64,000 nt of DNA from Planococcus maritimus (lineage in GTDB: Bacteria; Bacillota; Bacilli; Bacillales_A; Planococcaceae): NCBI RefSeq assembly GCF_001592825.1, contig NZ_LTZG01000052.1, forward strand, positions 29,241 through 93,240. Reading direction: 5' to 3'. Below are positions 16,722 through 24,171 of this stretch, piece after piece. The notes below the pieces were generated by a model. The model saw only the letters and a program-made list of their open reading frames with translations. It searched no databases and was not told the origin of the DNA. Each line of letters opens with the position of its first letter. Position 1 is the first letter of the stretch. The translations under genes and the position numbers were made by a program.

Positions 16722-17180
16722 TCATCCAGCTATTTTTCCAGTTGAGCGCTTCATGTCGATATGCGGGATCCCGTCATCATCGTAAACTCCCGATATTGCT
16801 TCAAAACCGAACGAGCCATAAAATTCCTTTAAATACACTTGTCCTTGCAATTGAATCTCAGGTTCTTGCCATTGTTCGTCGATATAATGAATCGAGCGTT
16901 CAAGAAGTTCTTTTGCCAATCCGCGGCCACGCGCTTCTTTTCTTACGATTACACGGCCGATTGACGGCGCATCGTATTTCTTCCCTGCCGGTACTAGCCG
17001 TGAATAAGCCAGCACTTCCCCATCTTCTTCGTAAACGATGTGAGTAGACACTTCGTCTAGGCCGTCCAATTCCGGATAAGGGCAATTCTGTTCTACCACA
17101 AATACTTCGACACGAAGCTTTAATATATTGTATAATGCTTGTGCTGTGAAATCGTCAAATTGACAGTATTTCCACGCCAT
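16722..17180 (-). CDS. elaA: GNAT acetyltransferase, ElaA family
   Basis: A 152-aa ElaA-type GNAT protein. LYNILKLRVEVFVVEQNCPYPELDGLD near the N-terminus is the family hallmark, the acetyl-CoA site is IVRKEARGRGLAKELL, and YGSFGFEAISGVYDDDGIPHIDM closes the domain. The acceptor substrate is unknown. AGGAGG lies 9 bp before the ATG at 17180; an upstream TTG is too close to it. It diverges from another GNAT gene at 17275. Confidence 0.85.
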   Translation of the reverse strand: MAWKYCQFDDFTAQALYNILKLRVEVFVVEQNCPYPELDGLDEVSTHIVYEEDGEVLAYSRLVPAGKKYDAPSIGRVIVRKEARGRGLAKELLERSIHYIDEQWQEPEIQLQGQVYLKEFYGSFGFEAISGVYDDDGIPHIDMKRSTGKIAG

Positions 17181-17274
17181 AATCAATCGCCTCCTGTCAT
17201 TTCATTATTCCACATCGATGGCTATTCAGGCTAGAGTTTGATATGATAGCAAAAATAATTCCAGAGGTGATCGC

Positions 17275-17766
17275 ATGATTCGCACAGGTACACCGGCAGA
17301 TATCGAGTCTGTACGGGAAATCGCGCACATTAGCTGGAATGATACGTACGAAGGGATCATTCCATCTCCTATACAACAGAAGTTTTTGGAGCAATCTTAC
17401 TCCACCCCCATGCTTGAAATGCGCATGGAACGGACGATCCTGTTGCTTGCCGAACAAGACGGGCAAGCTGTGGGCTTCGCCAATTTCACAAAAGTCGACG
17501 AAGACGGCGATGCCGAATTGATTGCCATGTACATGAAACCCGAGCATCAACGTTCAGGCTTTGGCAAACAGCTATTGTCGGATGGGTTGTCGCGCTTAAA
17601 AGGCGGCCAGCAATTATTCGTCTATGTGGAAAGCGATAACCAAAAAGGCCGCAATTTCTACGAAGCGAACGGCTTTCTTTTGCTTGAAGAGTTTGAGGAA
17701 TTGTTCGAAGGGCACCCCCTTCAGACAGCGAAATACGTTTTCAATCTCTCAAGCCAGGCACAATAA
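17275..17766 (+). CDS. GNAT family N-acetyltransferase
   Basis: A 163-aa GNAT protein. The N-terminal IRTGTPADIESVREIAHISWNDTY strand-helix, LIAMYMKPEHQRSGFGKQLL as the acetyl-CoA loop (Q/R-x-x-G-x-G/K form) and YVESDNQKGRNFYEANGF near the C-terminus cover motifs C, A and B. Acceptor unknown. GAGGTG precedes the ATG. The nearest gene is another, unrelated GNAT on the other strand; the pairing may be coincidental. Confidence 0.82.
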   Translation: MIRTGTPADIESVREIAHISWNDTYEGIIPSPIQQKFLEQSYSTPMLEMRMERTILLLAEQDGQAVGFANFTKVDEDGDAELIAMYMKPEHQRSGFGKQLLSDGLSRLKGGQQLFVYVESDNQKGRNFYEANGFLLLEEFEELFEGHPLQTAKYVFNLSSQAQ

Positions 17767-17780
17767 GCCCATACCTGCAT

Positions 17781-17815
17781 AAAAACCCCCTCGAATTCGT
17801 TCGAGGGGGTTTTTG
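17781..17815 (+). terminator. terminator
   Basis: ACCCCCTCGAA and TTCGAGGGGGT pair around TTCG; flanked by A5 and T5, so it can act for both strands. Confidence 0.88.
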
Positions 17816-17831
17816 CTTGAACTATTTTCTT

Positions 17832-18380
17832 TTATAACGGACGGTACGGCGTGTCGTCTTCAGGCGTTGCCGCATCGTTTCTACCGGTTGGTTCGTTGCC
17901 ATAGCCCATCAATTCATCTTCACGGAGCGGCGGCTTGCGCACGAAGCACATAATGGCAGCGATGTAGAAAAGAATCGATGTCAGCGACAAGATCCCGGCA
18001 AAAATTCCGGCCAAGATGAAGAAGATGCCTGCCGTGTTTGCCTTATCGTTTGTCTTCAATTTCGTCATGGCCAATACGCCAAAGACTGTGCTAACAACGA
18101 GTAACACAACGACGATCCAGCCAAGTATATCAAAGCCTTGCACAAATGAATTGACCATATCCAAGGTCATTTCGACATCTTGCGGATTCGTCAAGTTCGG
18201 ATCATTGCGGATTTCCTCTTCCAACTGCATTTGCATCTGGCTGCCTTCAAAACCGCTCAAGCTGGTGATGAGGATGATCGATAGGATAATGCCGATGACA
18301 TTAAAAATAGAACCGATGATGCCAAGAGCTTTTTCGCCTGTCCTTTTAATGGTTCCATAATTCTCTGGTGCCTGATTCAT
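17832..18380 (-). CDS. DUF4064 membrane protein
   Basis: A 182-aa membrane protein with four hydrophobic segments (about 20-42, 85-108, 122-150) and a hydrophilic outside stretch between the first and second that is rich in Met/Gln/Glu. N-terminal IKRTGEKALGIIGSIFNVIGIILSI and the pattern of TM helices match DUF4064 proteins of Bacillota; function unknown. GGGAGGG lies 8 bp before the ATG at 18380. The tail is Asp/Pro-rich and ends PYRPL. No operon partner. Confidence 0.72.
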   Translation of the reverse strand: MNQAPENYGTIKRTGEKALGIIGSIFNVIGIILSIILITSLSGFEGSQMQMQLEEEIRNDPNLTNPQDVEMTLDMVNSFVQGFDILGWIVVVLLVVSTVFGVLAMTKLKTNDKANTAGIFFILAGIFAGILSLTSILFYIAAIMCFVRKPPLREDELMGYGNEPTGRNDAATPEDDTPYRPL

Positions 18381-18543
18381 AAAAAACCCTCCCATTTCTG
18401 TTTTTTGGGGATCCCGTCGATGCGACCTAGAATTAGGCCAAGCCCCTCAACTATTGATAATTTGTTGCTTCTTACATACATACGCTTGTAAACCGTTTTG
18501 GTTTCGCATTATTTTCATTCCCGCTAAAAACTTAATAAAACTT

Positions 18544-18568
18544 GTTTAAGTTTTATCATGCTGGGTAT
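18544..18568 (+). promoter_or_regulatory. candidate sigma-B promoter of the 32-aa protein
   Basis: GTTTAA (18544-18549) and GGGTAT (18563-18568) with a 13-bp spacer are an exact match to the B. subtilis sigma-B consensus. The leader to the ATG at 18621 is about 45 nt. Confidence 0.78.
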
Positions 18569-18620
18569 TTTATTACTATCAGCCAATAATAGACAGAATA
18601 TAATAAAGGAGTTGCAGATA

Positions 18621-18719
18621 ATGGAAAACAAATTAATTTTTAACCAAGCAGATTTCATGTACGGGGTAGGCGGCGCATCCATCCTTACAGCCATCGTATT
18701 CTTCATGACAAGCCTGTAA
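18621..18719 (+). CDS. 32-aa single-span membrane peptide, probably stress-induced
   Basis: MENKLIFNQADFMYGVGG is followed by ASILTAIVFFMTSL, a short hydrophobic segment reaching the C-terminus. AAAGGAG lies 10 bp before the ATG and an exact sigma-B-type promoter lies upstream. The context (own promoter, own terminator, 8-codon frame between) is convincing for a real small protein. I do not recognise a family. Such tail-anchored micropeptides commonly modulate a membrane protein, but no target is visible here. Confidence 0.65.
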   Translation: MENKLIFNQADFMYGVGGASILTAIVFFMTSL

Positions 18720-18733
18720 GAAGGAGTGAGCCT

Positions 18734-18760
18734 ATGAGCCAACTAGTCAATTATACATAG
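18734..18760 (+). CDS. possible 8-codon minigene
   Basis: ATG at 18734 opens MSQLVNYT then TAG. AAGGAGTGAG precedes it at good spacing, right after the stop of the 32-aa gene. It could be a tiny peptide or a non-functional remnant with a good ribosome site. It ends just before the terminator. Confidence 0.3.
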   Translation: MSQLVNYT

Positions 18761-18761
18761 A

Positions 18762-18798
18762 AAAGCAATCCATCCCACGAGGAACGGATTGCTTTTTT
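18762..18798 (+). terminator. terminator of the small-protein unit
   Basis: AAAGCAATCC and GGATTGCTTT pair around ATCCCACGAGGAAC, followed by T7. Confidence 0.85.
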
Positions 18799-18815
18799 TA
18801 TGTCTATTTTAGCGA

Positions 18816-19097
18816 TCAGGCTTTGATGTCATCGTATTCGCCGGAACGTTCGAATGTCTCTGCTACATAAGAGCAAACCGCCTGCATCTTGAATTGATTG
18901 TCACGGGCATAAGCTGCCGCATGATCCAGCAATTGTTTAGCGAACCCTTGACCGCGTAAGTTTTCTTCGACAAAGGTATATTCCATGACCATCAAATCAG
19001 CCATTTGTGTCCAGGTGATTTCGGCTTTCACTGAATCGCCCTCCGTCTCCCGGAAAGCAAACTCATCGTGACCAAGTTCTGTAAATTTTAATTCCAT
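18816..19097 (-). CDS. GNAT-like N-acetyltransferase (YjdJ type)
   Basis: A 93-aa minimal GNAT domain of the Gcn5-related YjdJ/GNAT_acetyltransf_3-like family. TWTQMADLMVMEYTFVEENLRGQGFAKQLLDHAAAYARDNQFKMQAVCSYV covers the strand-4, the RGQGFAK acetyl-CoA loop and the catalytic-side Cys-Ser-Tyr. Length matches the family. ATG at 19097 is used because GAGGAGGA is 8 bp upstream; the ATG at 19106 is too close to it. Acceptor unknown. Confidence 0.78.
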   Translation of the reverse strand: MELKFTELGHDEFAFRETEGDSVKAEITWTQMADLMVMEYTFVEENLRGQGFAKQLLDHAAAYARDNQFKMQAVCSYVAETFERSGEYDDIKA

Positions 19098-19154
19098 TGA
19101 TCCCATTCCTCCTCAAGTCTATTTAAATTGTACAAGCTTGCGTAATCCTGCCGC

Positions 19155-20123
19155 TTACAGGTTCATCTTCAACGGGCGAAGAGAGTCCTCGATTTCCTTG
19201 CGCCTCGGCTCAAGAAATGGCGGCAATGCCAAGCCTTCTCCAAGTTCGTCTGCGTTTTCGTCGGTCGCAAAGCCGGGGCCATCTGTCGATAATTCAAACA
19301 GGATTCCGTTCGGTTCTCTAAAATAAATTGCTTTGAAATAGTGGCGGTCTACTTCACCGGACGTCTGAAAACCACGCGCCCGTAATCGTTCGTTCCACCG
19401 ATGATACTCTTCATCCGTTTTCACACGGAACGCTACGTGGTGCACACTGCCGCGGCCAGGACGCTCCGGCGGAAGGTCTGAGCGTTCTTCTAAATGTATT
19501 TCGCCGCCTGGGCCGCCTTCTCCTGTGGTGTAGACAATTATTTCGGGTTGCCCTTCCACTATCGGTGCGTAGGCCCCAGCTTTTGAAAACCCGAGAACTT
19601 CCGTCAATACATTGGCCGTTCGTTCTGCTTTTCGCACTGTCAGCCTCACCGGCCCAATCCCACGAATGGCGAACGCTTCCGGGACGCTCGCTTTTGTCCA
19701 TGGTTTGCCGAATGGAATGCCTTCACCGTTATCGACGACCAGCATTAAACGGGAGCCTTCGAAATCCTGAAATTCGACCGTGTCACGGCCAAAGCGCTGG
19801 GTTGGTTCACCGTGCGGAACGCCAAATTCACGAAAACGCTCTAGCCAATAACCCATCGCTTGTTGAGACGGGATACGGAAGCCGGTATTGCTGATGGAAG
19901 TGACGCCCGGATAGGTTCTGCCCGCCATCGGGATATCAAAATAGGTCATGTCAGTTCCCGGCGTTCCTACTGCATCTGCATAAAACAAATGGTAGGAAGA
20001 CGGATTGTCCTGATTGACGCTTTTTTTGACGAGACGCATCCCGAGAATGCGCGTGAAAAAGTCGTGGTTTTTATCTGCGTTGGCTGTAATGGCCGAGACA
20101 TGATGAATGCCTGCAACTTGCAT
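19155..20123 (-). CDS. ring-cleaving dioxygenase, MhqA/MhqO-like (glyoxalase superfamily)
   Basis: A 322-aa vicinal-oxygen-chelate protein with two glyoxalase/extradiol modules. The first opens IHHVSAITANADKNHDFFTRILGMRLVKKSVNQD, the second has VHHVAFRV and FREPNGILFELSTDGPGF with His and Glu metal ligands. B. subtilis MhqA/MhqO/MhqE relatives act in detoxification of hydroquinones and electrophiles. A perfect MhqR-type palindrome at 20142-20157 supports that role. ATG 20123 follows AAAGGGTG; the upstream GTG overlaps it. Confidence 0.85.
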   Translation of the reverse strand: MQVAGIHHVSAITANADKNHDFFTRILGMRLVKKSVNQDNPSSYHLFYADAVGTPGTDMTYFDIPMAGRTYPGVTSISNTGFRIPSQQAMGYWLERFREFGVPHGEPTQRFGRDTVEFQDFEGSRLMLVVDNGEGIPFGKPWTKASVPEAFAIRGIGPVRLTVRKAERTANVLTEVLGFSKAGAYAPIVEGQPEIIVYTTGEGGPGGEIHLEERSDLPPERPGRGSVHHVAFRVKTDEEYHRWNERLRARGFQTSGEVDRHYFKAIYFREPNGILFELSTDGPGFATDENADELGEGLALPPFLEPRRKEIEDSLRPLKMNL

Positions 20124-20141
20124 AAAAAGCACCCTTTCTTT

Positions 20142-20157
20142 ATCTCGAATTCGAGAT
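20142..20157. promoter_or_regulatory. MhqR-type operator
   Basis: ATCTCGAATTCGAGAT is a perfect 16-bp palindrome identical to the MhqR box of B. subtilis quinone-response genes as I recall it. It lies just downstream of a plausible minus-strand promoter (TTGCAG, 18 bp, TAAACT) and before the ribosome site, so a repressor there would block the dioxygenase. The regulator gene is not in the window. Confidence 0.8.
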
Positions 20158-20239
20158 TATTACCTTTAGTTTAGCATTCCACAGCATTTTTCTGCAAGAT
20201 AGCTGTTTGCTGCCCGTAACGCAATAGGTACATAAAAAA

Positions 20240-20287
20240 CGGCCCCGAAAACCAACATTGCGGTTTTCGGGGCCGTCCTCTTTTTTA
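20240..20287 (-). terminator. terminator between dioxygenase and DUF1002 genes
   Basis: ACGGCCCCGAAAACC and GGTTTTCGGGGCCGT pair around AACATTGC. It is flanked by A-run on the left and TCCTCTTTTTT on the right; it may belong to the minus-strand DUF1002 gene at 20336. Confidence 0.75.
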
Positions 20288-20335
20288 TTCATTGCCTGAG
20301 TTCCGTTTCAGCAGCCTTCACTATGGGCAATCGAA

Positions 20336-21223
20336 TTAATTGAACCAACCGCGAACGGTATTGGCCAAATCACGGAAAAATTGTTTAACACTTTCCCAGA
20401 ACCCTTCGTCATTGACGACGGTTTCGATTTTATCTCCGATTGTCTTGCTTAAGTCTTCCAATTCTGTCGACCATTTCGAAAAATCAATATCGAGCTGGCG
20501 AATGCGGTCCATCAAATCGACCAGTAATTGGCGGTCTTCCGGGCTCAGTTCGATCTGGAGACGGCTCAATTGCTCCTCGACGATTTGTTCAACGTCCTCA
20601 CGCGTAGCTGGATTTTGCTCGGCAATCTGCTTTTTGATTTCCGTCAGCAATTCGCTGACTTTATCTTGGTCGACGCCGCCTTCAGACAATTCCGTTGCAA
20701 CGGATAGTTCGTCATTGGCGACATCCGTCCGTTCAGGATCAAGCTGTTCCCCGTTCACTTCATAAGCTTTATAAATCCCAACAAGTGCTGAGTGCCCCGT
20801 TACCGCTTTTGGCGCAGCGACTTCGACCGTTGCATTTTCAATGCCCGCCGTCAGCATGGCATTCGCATACATATCTGTTGTCACTTGAGTAATATTGTCT
20901 GGGGTAGTGATCTCAATGACCAGCCCTTCGCCTTCTTCGGTGCGGGTTATTTTAGCTGAGGAGTACATGCGCGCACGCGCGTCCCCATCCTGAATGTAAG
21001 TAACCAAGTCTTGTCCGGTCACTTCGATTTCCTCTACTTCTGCTTCCCCGGCAACGTTCAGGCTTTCAGCGACTTGCGCTTTTTCATCAGCAGACAAATC
21101 GCCTCCGTAGACAACGATCGGCAAGCCAAATTTCTCATTTATTCCGACATTTGCGGATGCTGTGCCGGCCAACGCCAACGTAAAAGCAAGCGCCAATGCG
21201 GCAAGTGTCATTGTTTTTTTCAT
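20336..21223 (-). CDS. exported DUF1002 protein (YpuA-like)
   Basis: A 295-aa exported protein. A Sec signal peptide (residues 1 to about 24, MKKTMTLAALALAFTLAL, cleavage near ASA-NV) precedes the DUF1002 domain, seen in GLPIVVYGGDLSADEKAQVAESL and VTGHSALVGIYKAYEVNGE. The C-terminal third is a helical, acidic coiled region ending FRDLANTVRGWFN. B. subtilis YpuA is the named relative; function is unknown, with cell-envelope location inferred. It is separated from cvfB by about 55 bp. Confidence 0.8.
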   Translation of the reverse strand: MKKTMTLAALALAFTLALAGTASANVGINEKFGLPIVVYGGDLSADEKAQVAESLNVAGEAEVEEIEVTGQDLVTYIQDGDARARMYSSAKITRTEEGEGLVIEITTPDNITQVTTDMYANAMLTAGIENATVEVAAPKAVTGHSALVGIYKAYEVNGEQLDPERTDVANDELSVATELSEGGVDQDKVSELLTEIKKQIAEQNPATREDVEQIVEEQLSRLQIELSPEDRQLLVDLMDRIRQLDIDFSKWSTELEDLSKTIGDKIETVVNDEGFWESVKQFFRDLANTVRGWFN

Positions 21224-21277
21224 CTTTTTTTGCCCCTTTCTTCAAATAGTAGTACGCATTTGAGGCAGAAAGGTTCC

Positions 21278-22138
21278 TTAACCGAGCATTTTTGTCCAGC
21301 CGTCTTCTTGCAAGATGCGGCGTTCTTTGTAAAGCCGGCCGAGCGCGCGCTTGAATGCTGCTTTACTCATGCCGAACATTTCCATGATTTCATCAGGCGA
21401 TGATTTATCGGTAAACGGCATTTGGCCGCCCGCATTTTCCAAATAGCGCAAGATTTCTTCCGCATCATCCGACAGGCGTTCTTGTTTGCGCGGCAAGAGC
21501 GATCCGTTAAGCGTCCCGTCGTCTTTGACGTCGATGACACGTACCGTTTTCTCTTCCCCGAGGCGTGGTTCCGCTTCGCGCTCCGATTCGTGGACGAACA
21601 CACGATAGTTTTCTGGCACTGACAGCATGAATGAGCCAACCGGCAGTAAGCGATAGGCGCGTGCTTTCAAGTCTTTATTGTAAACTTCTGCAGGTGCCGC
21701 TTCGTAGAGCTCTAACACTTTTTCTTCTGTGGCCAAACGCCCGTAAAGATCGCCGTAGCGGTCTGTACGGAGCGTCATGAAAATATGGTCTCCCTGCGCT
21801 GGCCATAATTCCTGCACGGGCGGCAAATCAGCCGGCAGCACGTATACTTCACGTGTCGTGCCGATATCGACAACTGCGCCTTCTCGCGGTGAAATTTTCA
21901 ATACTTTTGCCCAGCCGTATTCACTCGGCAAAATATGCGGGATCATCGGCGTGGCGGAGATGCCGCCTTGACGGTTACGGTATAAGAAGACTTCAATCTC
22001 CGTGCCGACCTCCTGCCCTTCTTCGATTTCCGATGCGTTCATCGTTACTTCATCCCCGGAACCATCCGTTAAGATCCACTGGGATGTGGAACGGTCTTTA
22101 ATGTGCAATAATGCTTTCAATCCTGGATGCAAAGCCAT
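21278..22138 (-). CDS. cvfB: S1-domain RNA-binding protein CvfB
   Basis: A 286-aa protein with tandem S1-like domains and a C-terminal winged helix, the CvfB/YitL architecture. Visible marks are GWAKVLKISPREGAVVDIGTTREVYVLPADLPP (S1 strands) and the C-terminal MFGMSKAAFKRALGRLYKERRI helix-turn-helix. CvfB binds RNA and affects virulence gene expression in Staphylococcus. AGGAGG precedes the ATG. It lies 25 bp downstream of mntR on the same strand, so the two are probably co-transcribed. Confidence 0.9.
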   Translation of the reverse strand: MALHPGLKALLHIKDRSTSQWILTDGSGDEVTMNASEIEEGQEVGTEIEVFLYRNRQGGISATPMIPHILPSEYGWAKVLKISPREGAVVDIGTTREVYVLPADLPPVQELWPAQGDHIFMTLRTDRYGDLYGRLATEEKVLELYEAAPAEVYNKDLKARAYRLLPVGSFMLSVPENYRVFVHESEREAEPRLGEEKTVRVIDVKDDGTLNGSLLPRKQERLSDDAEEILRYLENAGGQMPFTDKSSPDEIMEMFGMSKAAFKRALGRLYKERRILQEDGWTKMLG

Positions 22139-22163
22139 GCTGCATACCTCCTCTATTTTTGGG

Positions 22164-22586
22164 TTAACCGTTTTTTTGTTCTTTGCTCAAGCGCTTCAGT
22201 TTTTCCACCACTTCTGGATCGTCTTCAAGCAGCTGGACCAAGTCGGCGATGCGGTCGATGGAATTCCAGCTCAAATGGTGCTCGATTCCTTCCACGTCCC
22301 CGTAGATTTTGTCTTCATCCACGCCGATCAGCCGCAGGAATTGCTCGAGCAGGTCATGCCGCTGAAGCAAACGCTTGCCGAGTTTCTGGCCTTTGGGCGT
22401 CAACATCAGCCCGCGGTAGCGCTCATAGATTAAATAGCCATCCTTATCGAGTTTTTGTACCATCTTCGTCACCGATGATGGCAGCACCGATAGCGCCTCG
22501 GCAATATCCGAGACGCGCGCATATCCTTTTTGCTCTATCAATGAATAAATGATTTCAATATGATCTTCCATACTTGGAGTAGGCAA
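22164..22586 (-). CDS. mntR: manganese-dependent regulator MntR
   Basis: A 140-aa DtxR-family repressor of Mn(II) uptake. The six B. subtilis metal ligands are conserved at the same positions: D8, E11, H77, E99, E102 and H103. The helix-turn-helix is [27 protein letters not shown]. The start is TTG at 22586, preceded by GGGAGGA; the resulting MPTPSMED end matches the B. subtilis protein, which supports it. cvfB follows. No Mn transporter gene lies in this window. Confidence 0.93.
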   Translation of the reverse strand: MPTPSMEDHIEIIYSLIEQKGYARVSDIAEALSVLPSSVTKMVQKLDKDGYLIYERYRGLMLTPKGQKLGKRLLQRHDLLEQFLRLIGVDEDKIYGDVEGIEHHLSWNSIDRIADLVQLLEDDPEVVEKLKRLSKEQKNG

Positions 22587-22738
22587 ATTCCGTTCCTCCC
22601 TCGCGTCGCTATGTTCAGTTTACTATACTGCCGCTTTGTGAACAACTGAGCACAAGCCCTAGACGCGAGCACGCCAAAGCGCGGAATAAAGGCAATTTTC
22701 CAACTTTCATAAATTTTGTACTGGGTGGTTATCTGGAG

Positions 22739-22764
22739 GTTTAGGGTTTTTTCGCTCAGGGTAC
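22739..22764 (+). promoter_or_regulatory. candidate sigma-B promoter of the 51-aa membrane protein
   Basis: GTTTAG (22739-22744) and GGGTAC (22759-22764), spacer 14 bp, are each one base from the sigma-B consensus hexamers. The gene starts about 45 bp downstream. Confidence 0.6.
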
Positions 22765-22814
22765 TTATAGGTATAACACAAAAGACAGATAAACTGGGAA
22801 GGCAGGTGCAGAAC

Positions 22815-22970
22815 ATGGGACGTATTCTTTGGATTATTTTGGTAGTAATTCTTGCGGTATGGGTGATCGGATTCTTATTAGACGTAGCAGGCGGACTTAT
22901 TCACATTCTTTTGATCATCGCGGCAATCGTCTTGATCGTGAACTTAGTGACAGGCAGGAAGGGTGTTTAG
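22815..22970 (+). CDS. lmo0937-family small membrane protein
   Basis: A 51-aa protein with two hydrophobic segments (about 3-22 and 27-44), MGRILWIILVVILAVWVIGF and a second rich in Ile/Leu, ending NLVTGRKGV. It matches the pattern of the lmo0937 family, which is associated with stress regulons in Listeria. A sigma-B-type promoter upstream fits. Function unknown. The ATG at 22815 is chosen over upstream in-frame starts because those lie before the promoter. Confidence 0.72.
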   Translation: MGRILWIILVVILAVWVIGFLLDVAGGLIHILLIIAAIVLIVNLVTGRKGV

Positions 22971-22988
22971 CTAAACACCTGACCTTTA

Positions 22989-23033
22989 AAAACCCCGAAC
23001 CAGCAGTTTGTTCTGCTGGTTCGGGGTTTTTTT
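22989..23033. terminator. bidirectional terminator
   Basis: AACCCCGAACCAGCAG and CTGCTGGTTCGGGGTT pair around TTTGTT and run into T7; it serves the small plus-strand gene and the minus-strand GNAT gene. Confidence 0.9.
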
Positions 23034-24150
23034 ATGCTCTCACTTTTGCATACACACATGTATCGCGGATTTTGCCGTCATGTCTCGACAGGCTATCCTT
23101 GCGCAATATGCCTTCTAGGTCAAAACCAAGACGCTCCGCTACCGCACGGCTTCTGACGTTGTCCGGATCACAACGGATTTCGACGCGGTTCGCTTGCAGC
23201 TCTTCAAATGCAAAACGGGTGATGCGTTCGACCGCTTCTGTTACATAGCCTTGTCCTTCAAAGCGGCTGTCCACCCAATAACCGATTTCAAATTTGCGCA
23301 CTTCCCAGTCAATGCGGTGCAAGCCGCTCGAACCGATAAACTGCCCGCTGTTCTTATCGAAGAAATGCAGCCGCAGGTCTTTACGCAATTCGAAATCCGC
23401 TGCCGCTTCGATGAGATTCGCCGTCATCACCGCGAGGTCCGGCTCGTTTTGCGCGAACGGCATCCACGGCCGCAATGCTTCGAGTGAATGGCGCACCGCT
23501 TCGTAGCTAAGTATAGCGTCTTCCTTTTTCGGCGCACGGATCAACAAGCGCTCGGATTCAAAAACTTCCGGAAACTCCAACAACACCGGGTTGAACGGTG
23601 GTTCTGCAGGCGCTTTAACTGCATCGTTCCACATGACCGGTGTCGTCACGCCCGCTTCCCAGTCTTCACGGGTCATGCCGTAAGTCACCGCATCGTGATA
23701 ACGGTTTTGTTTTGGCGAGAACCAGGCTTGGCGCAAATGCGCTTCCTTGACGAAACCAGTGCGCTCAAATGCTTTGCGCATCGCAAAATTATCGTGGCGC
23801 GTATGGCCTTCTAGGCGGATTTTCTTCTCCGGCAAGGAAAAGACGAAATCGGCGATCATGCGCAGCGCTTTCGGGCCATAGCCCTGGCCACGGTAGGAAT
23901 CGGCAATCCGCAAATCAAACAGCGGAATCTCATCTTGTAAGTCGAAGATTTTCACCAATCCCACTTGCTCGCCTTCATCGTTTTCGATCCAAAAAGTTTT
24001 GACCTGATCTGATTTATAGCCGCCTTCAACAATCGTTTTTTCGATCAAGGCGCGCACCGGGTGCTCATGGCCATGATAAGGCCATGAATTGGTGGTCATA
24101 AATTCGATTAATTTTTCGTGCTCTTCCATAGTCCATTCTGTTAACTTCAA
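23032..24150 (-). CDS. two-domain GNAT acetyltransferase
   Basis: A 372-aa fusion of two GNAT domains. Domain 1 (about 1-165) has DSYRGQGYGPKALRMIADFV and RKAFERTGFVKEAHLRQAWF. Domain 2 (about 190-372) is RimJ/RimL-like: FESERLLIRAPKKEDA, VDSRFEGQGYVTEAVERITRFAF, NVRSRAVAERLGFDLEGILRKD. Either could be the active one; acceptors are unknown. It uses a TTG start 8 bp after GGAGG. Only 21 bp separate it from cadA, with no terminator between, so it is probably the third gene of the cadC-cadA unit. Confidence 0.85.
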   Translation of the reverse strand: MKLTEWTMEEHEKLIEFMTTNSWPYHGHEHPVRALIEKTIVEGGYKSDQVKTFWIENDEGEQVGLVKIFDLQDEIPLFDLRIADSYRGQGYGPKALRMIADFVFSLPEKKIRLEGHTRHDNFAMRKAFERTGFVKEAHLRQAWFSPKQNRYHDAVTYGMTREDWEAGVTTPVMWNDAVKAPAEPPFNPVLLEFPEVFESERLLIRAPKKEDAILSYEAVRHSLEALRPWMPFAQNEPDLAVMTANLIEAAADFELRKDLRLHFFDKNSGQFIGSSGLHRIDWEVRKFEIGYWVDSRFEGQGYVTEAVERITRFAFEELQANRVEIRCDPDNVRSRAVAERLGFDLEGILRKDSLSRHDGKIRDTCVYAKVRA

Positions 24151-24171
24151 ATCGCAACCTCCAAACGCCTC

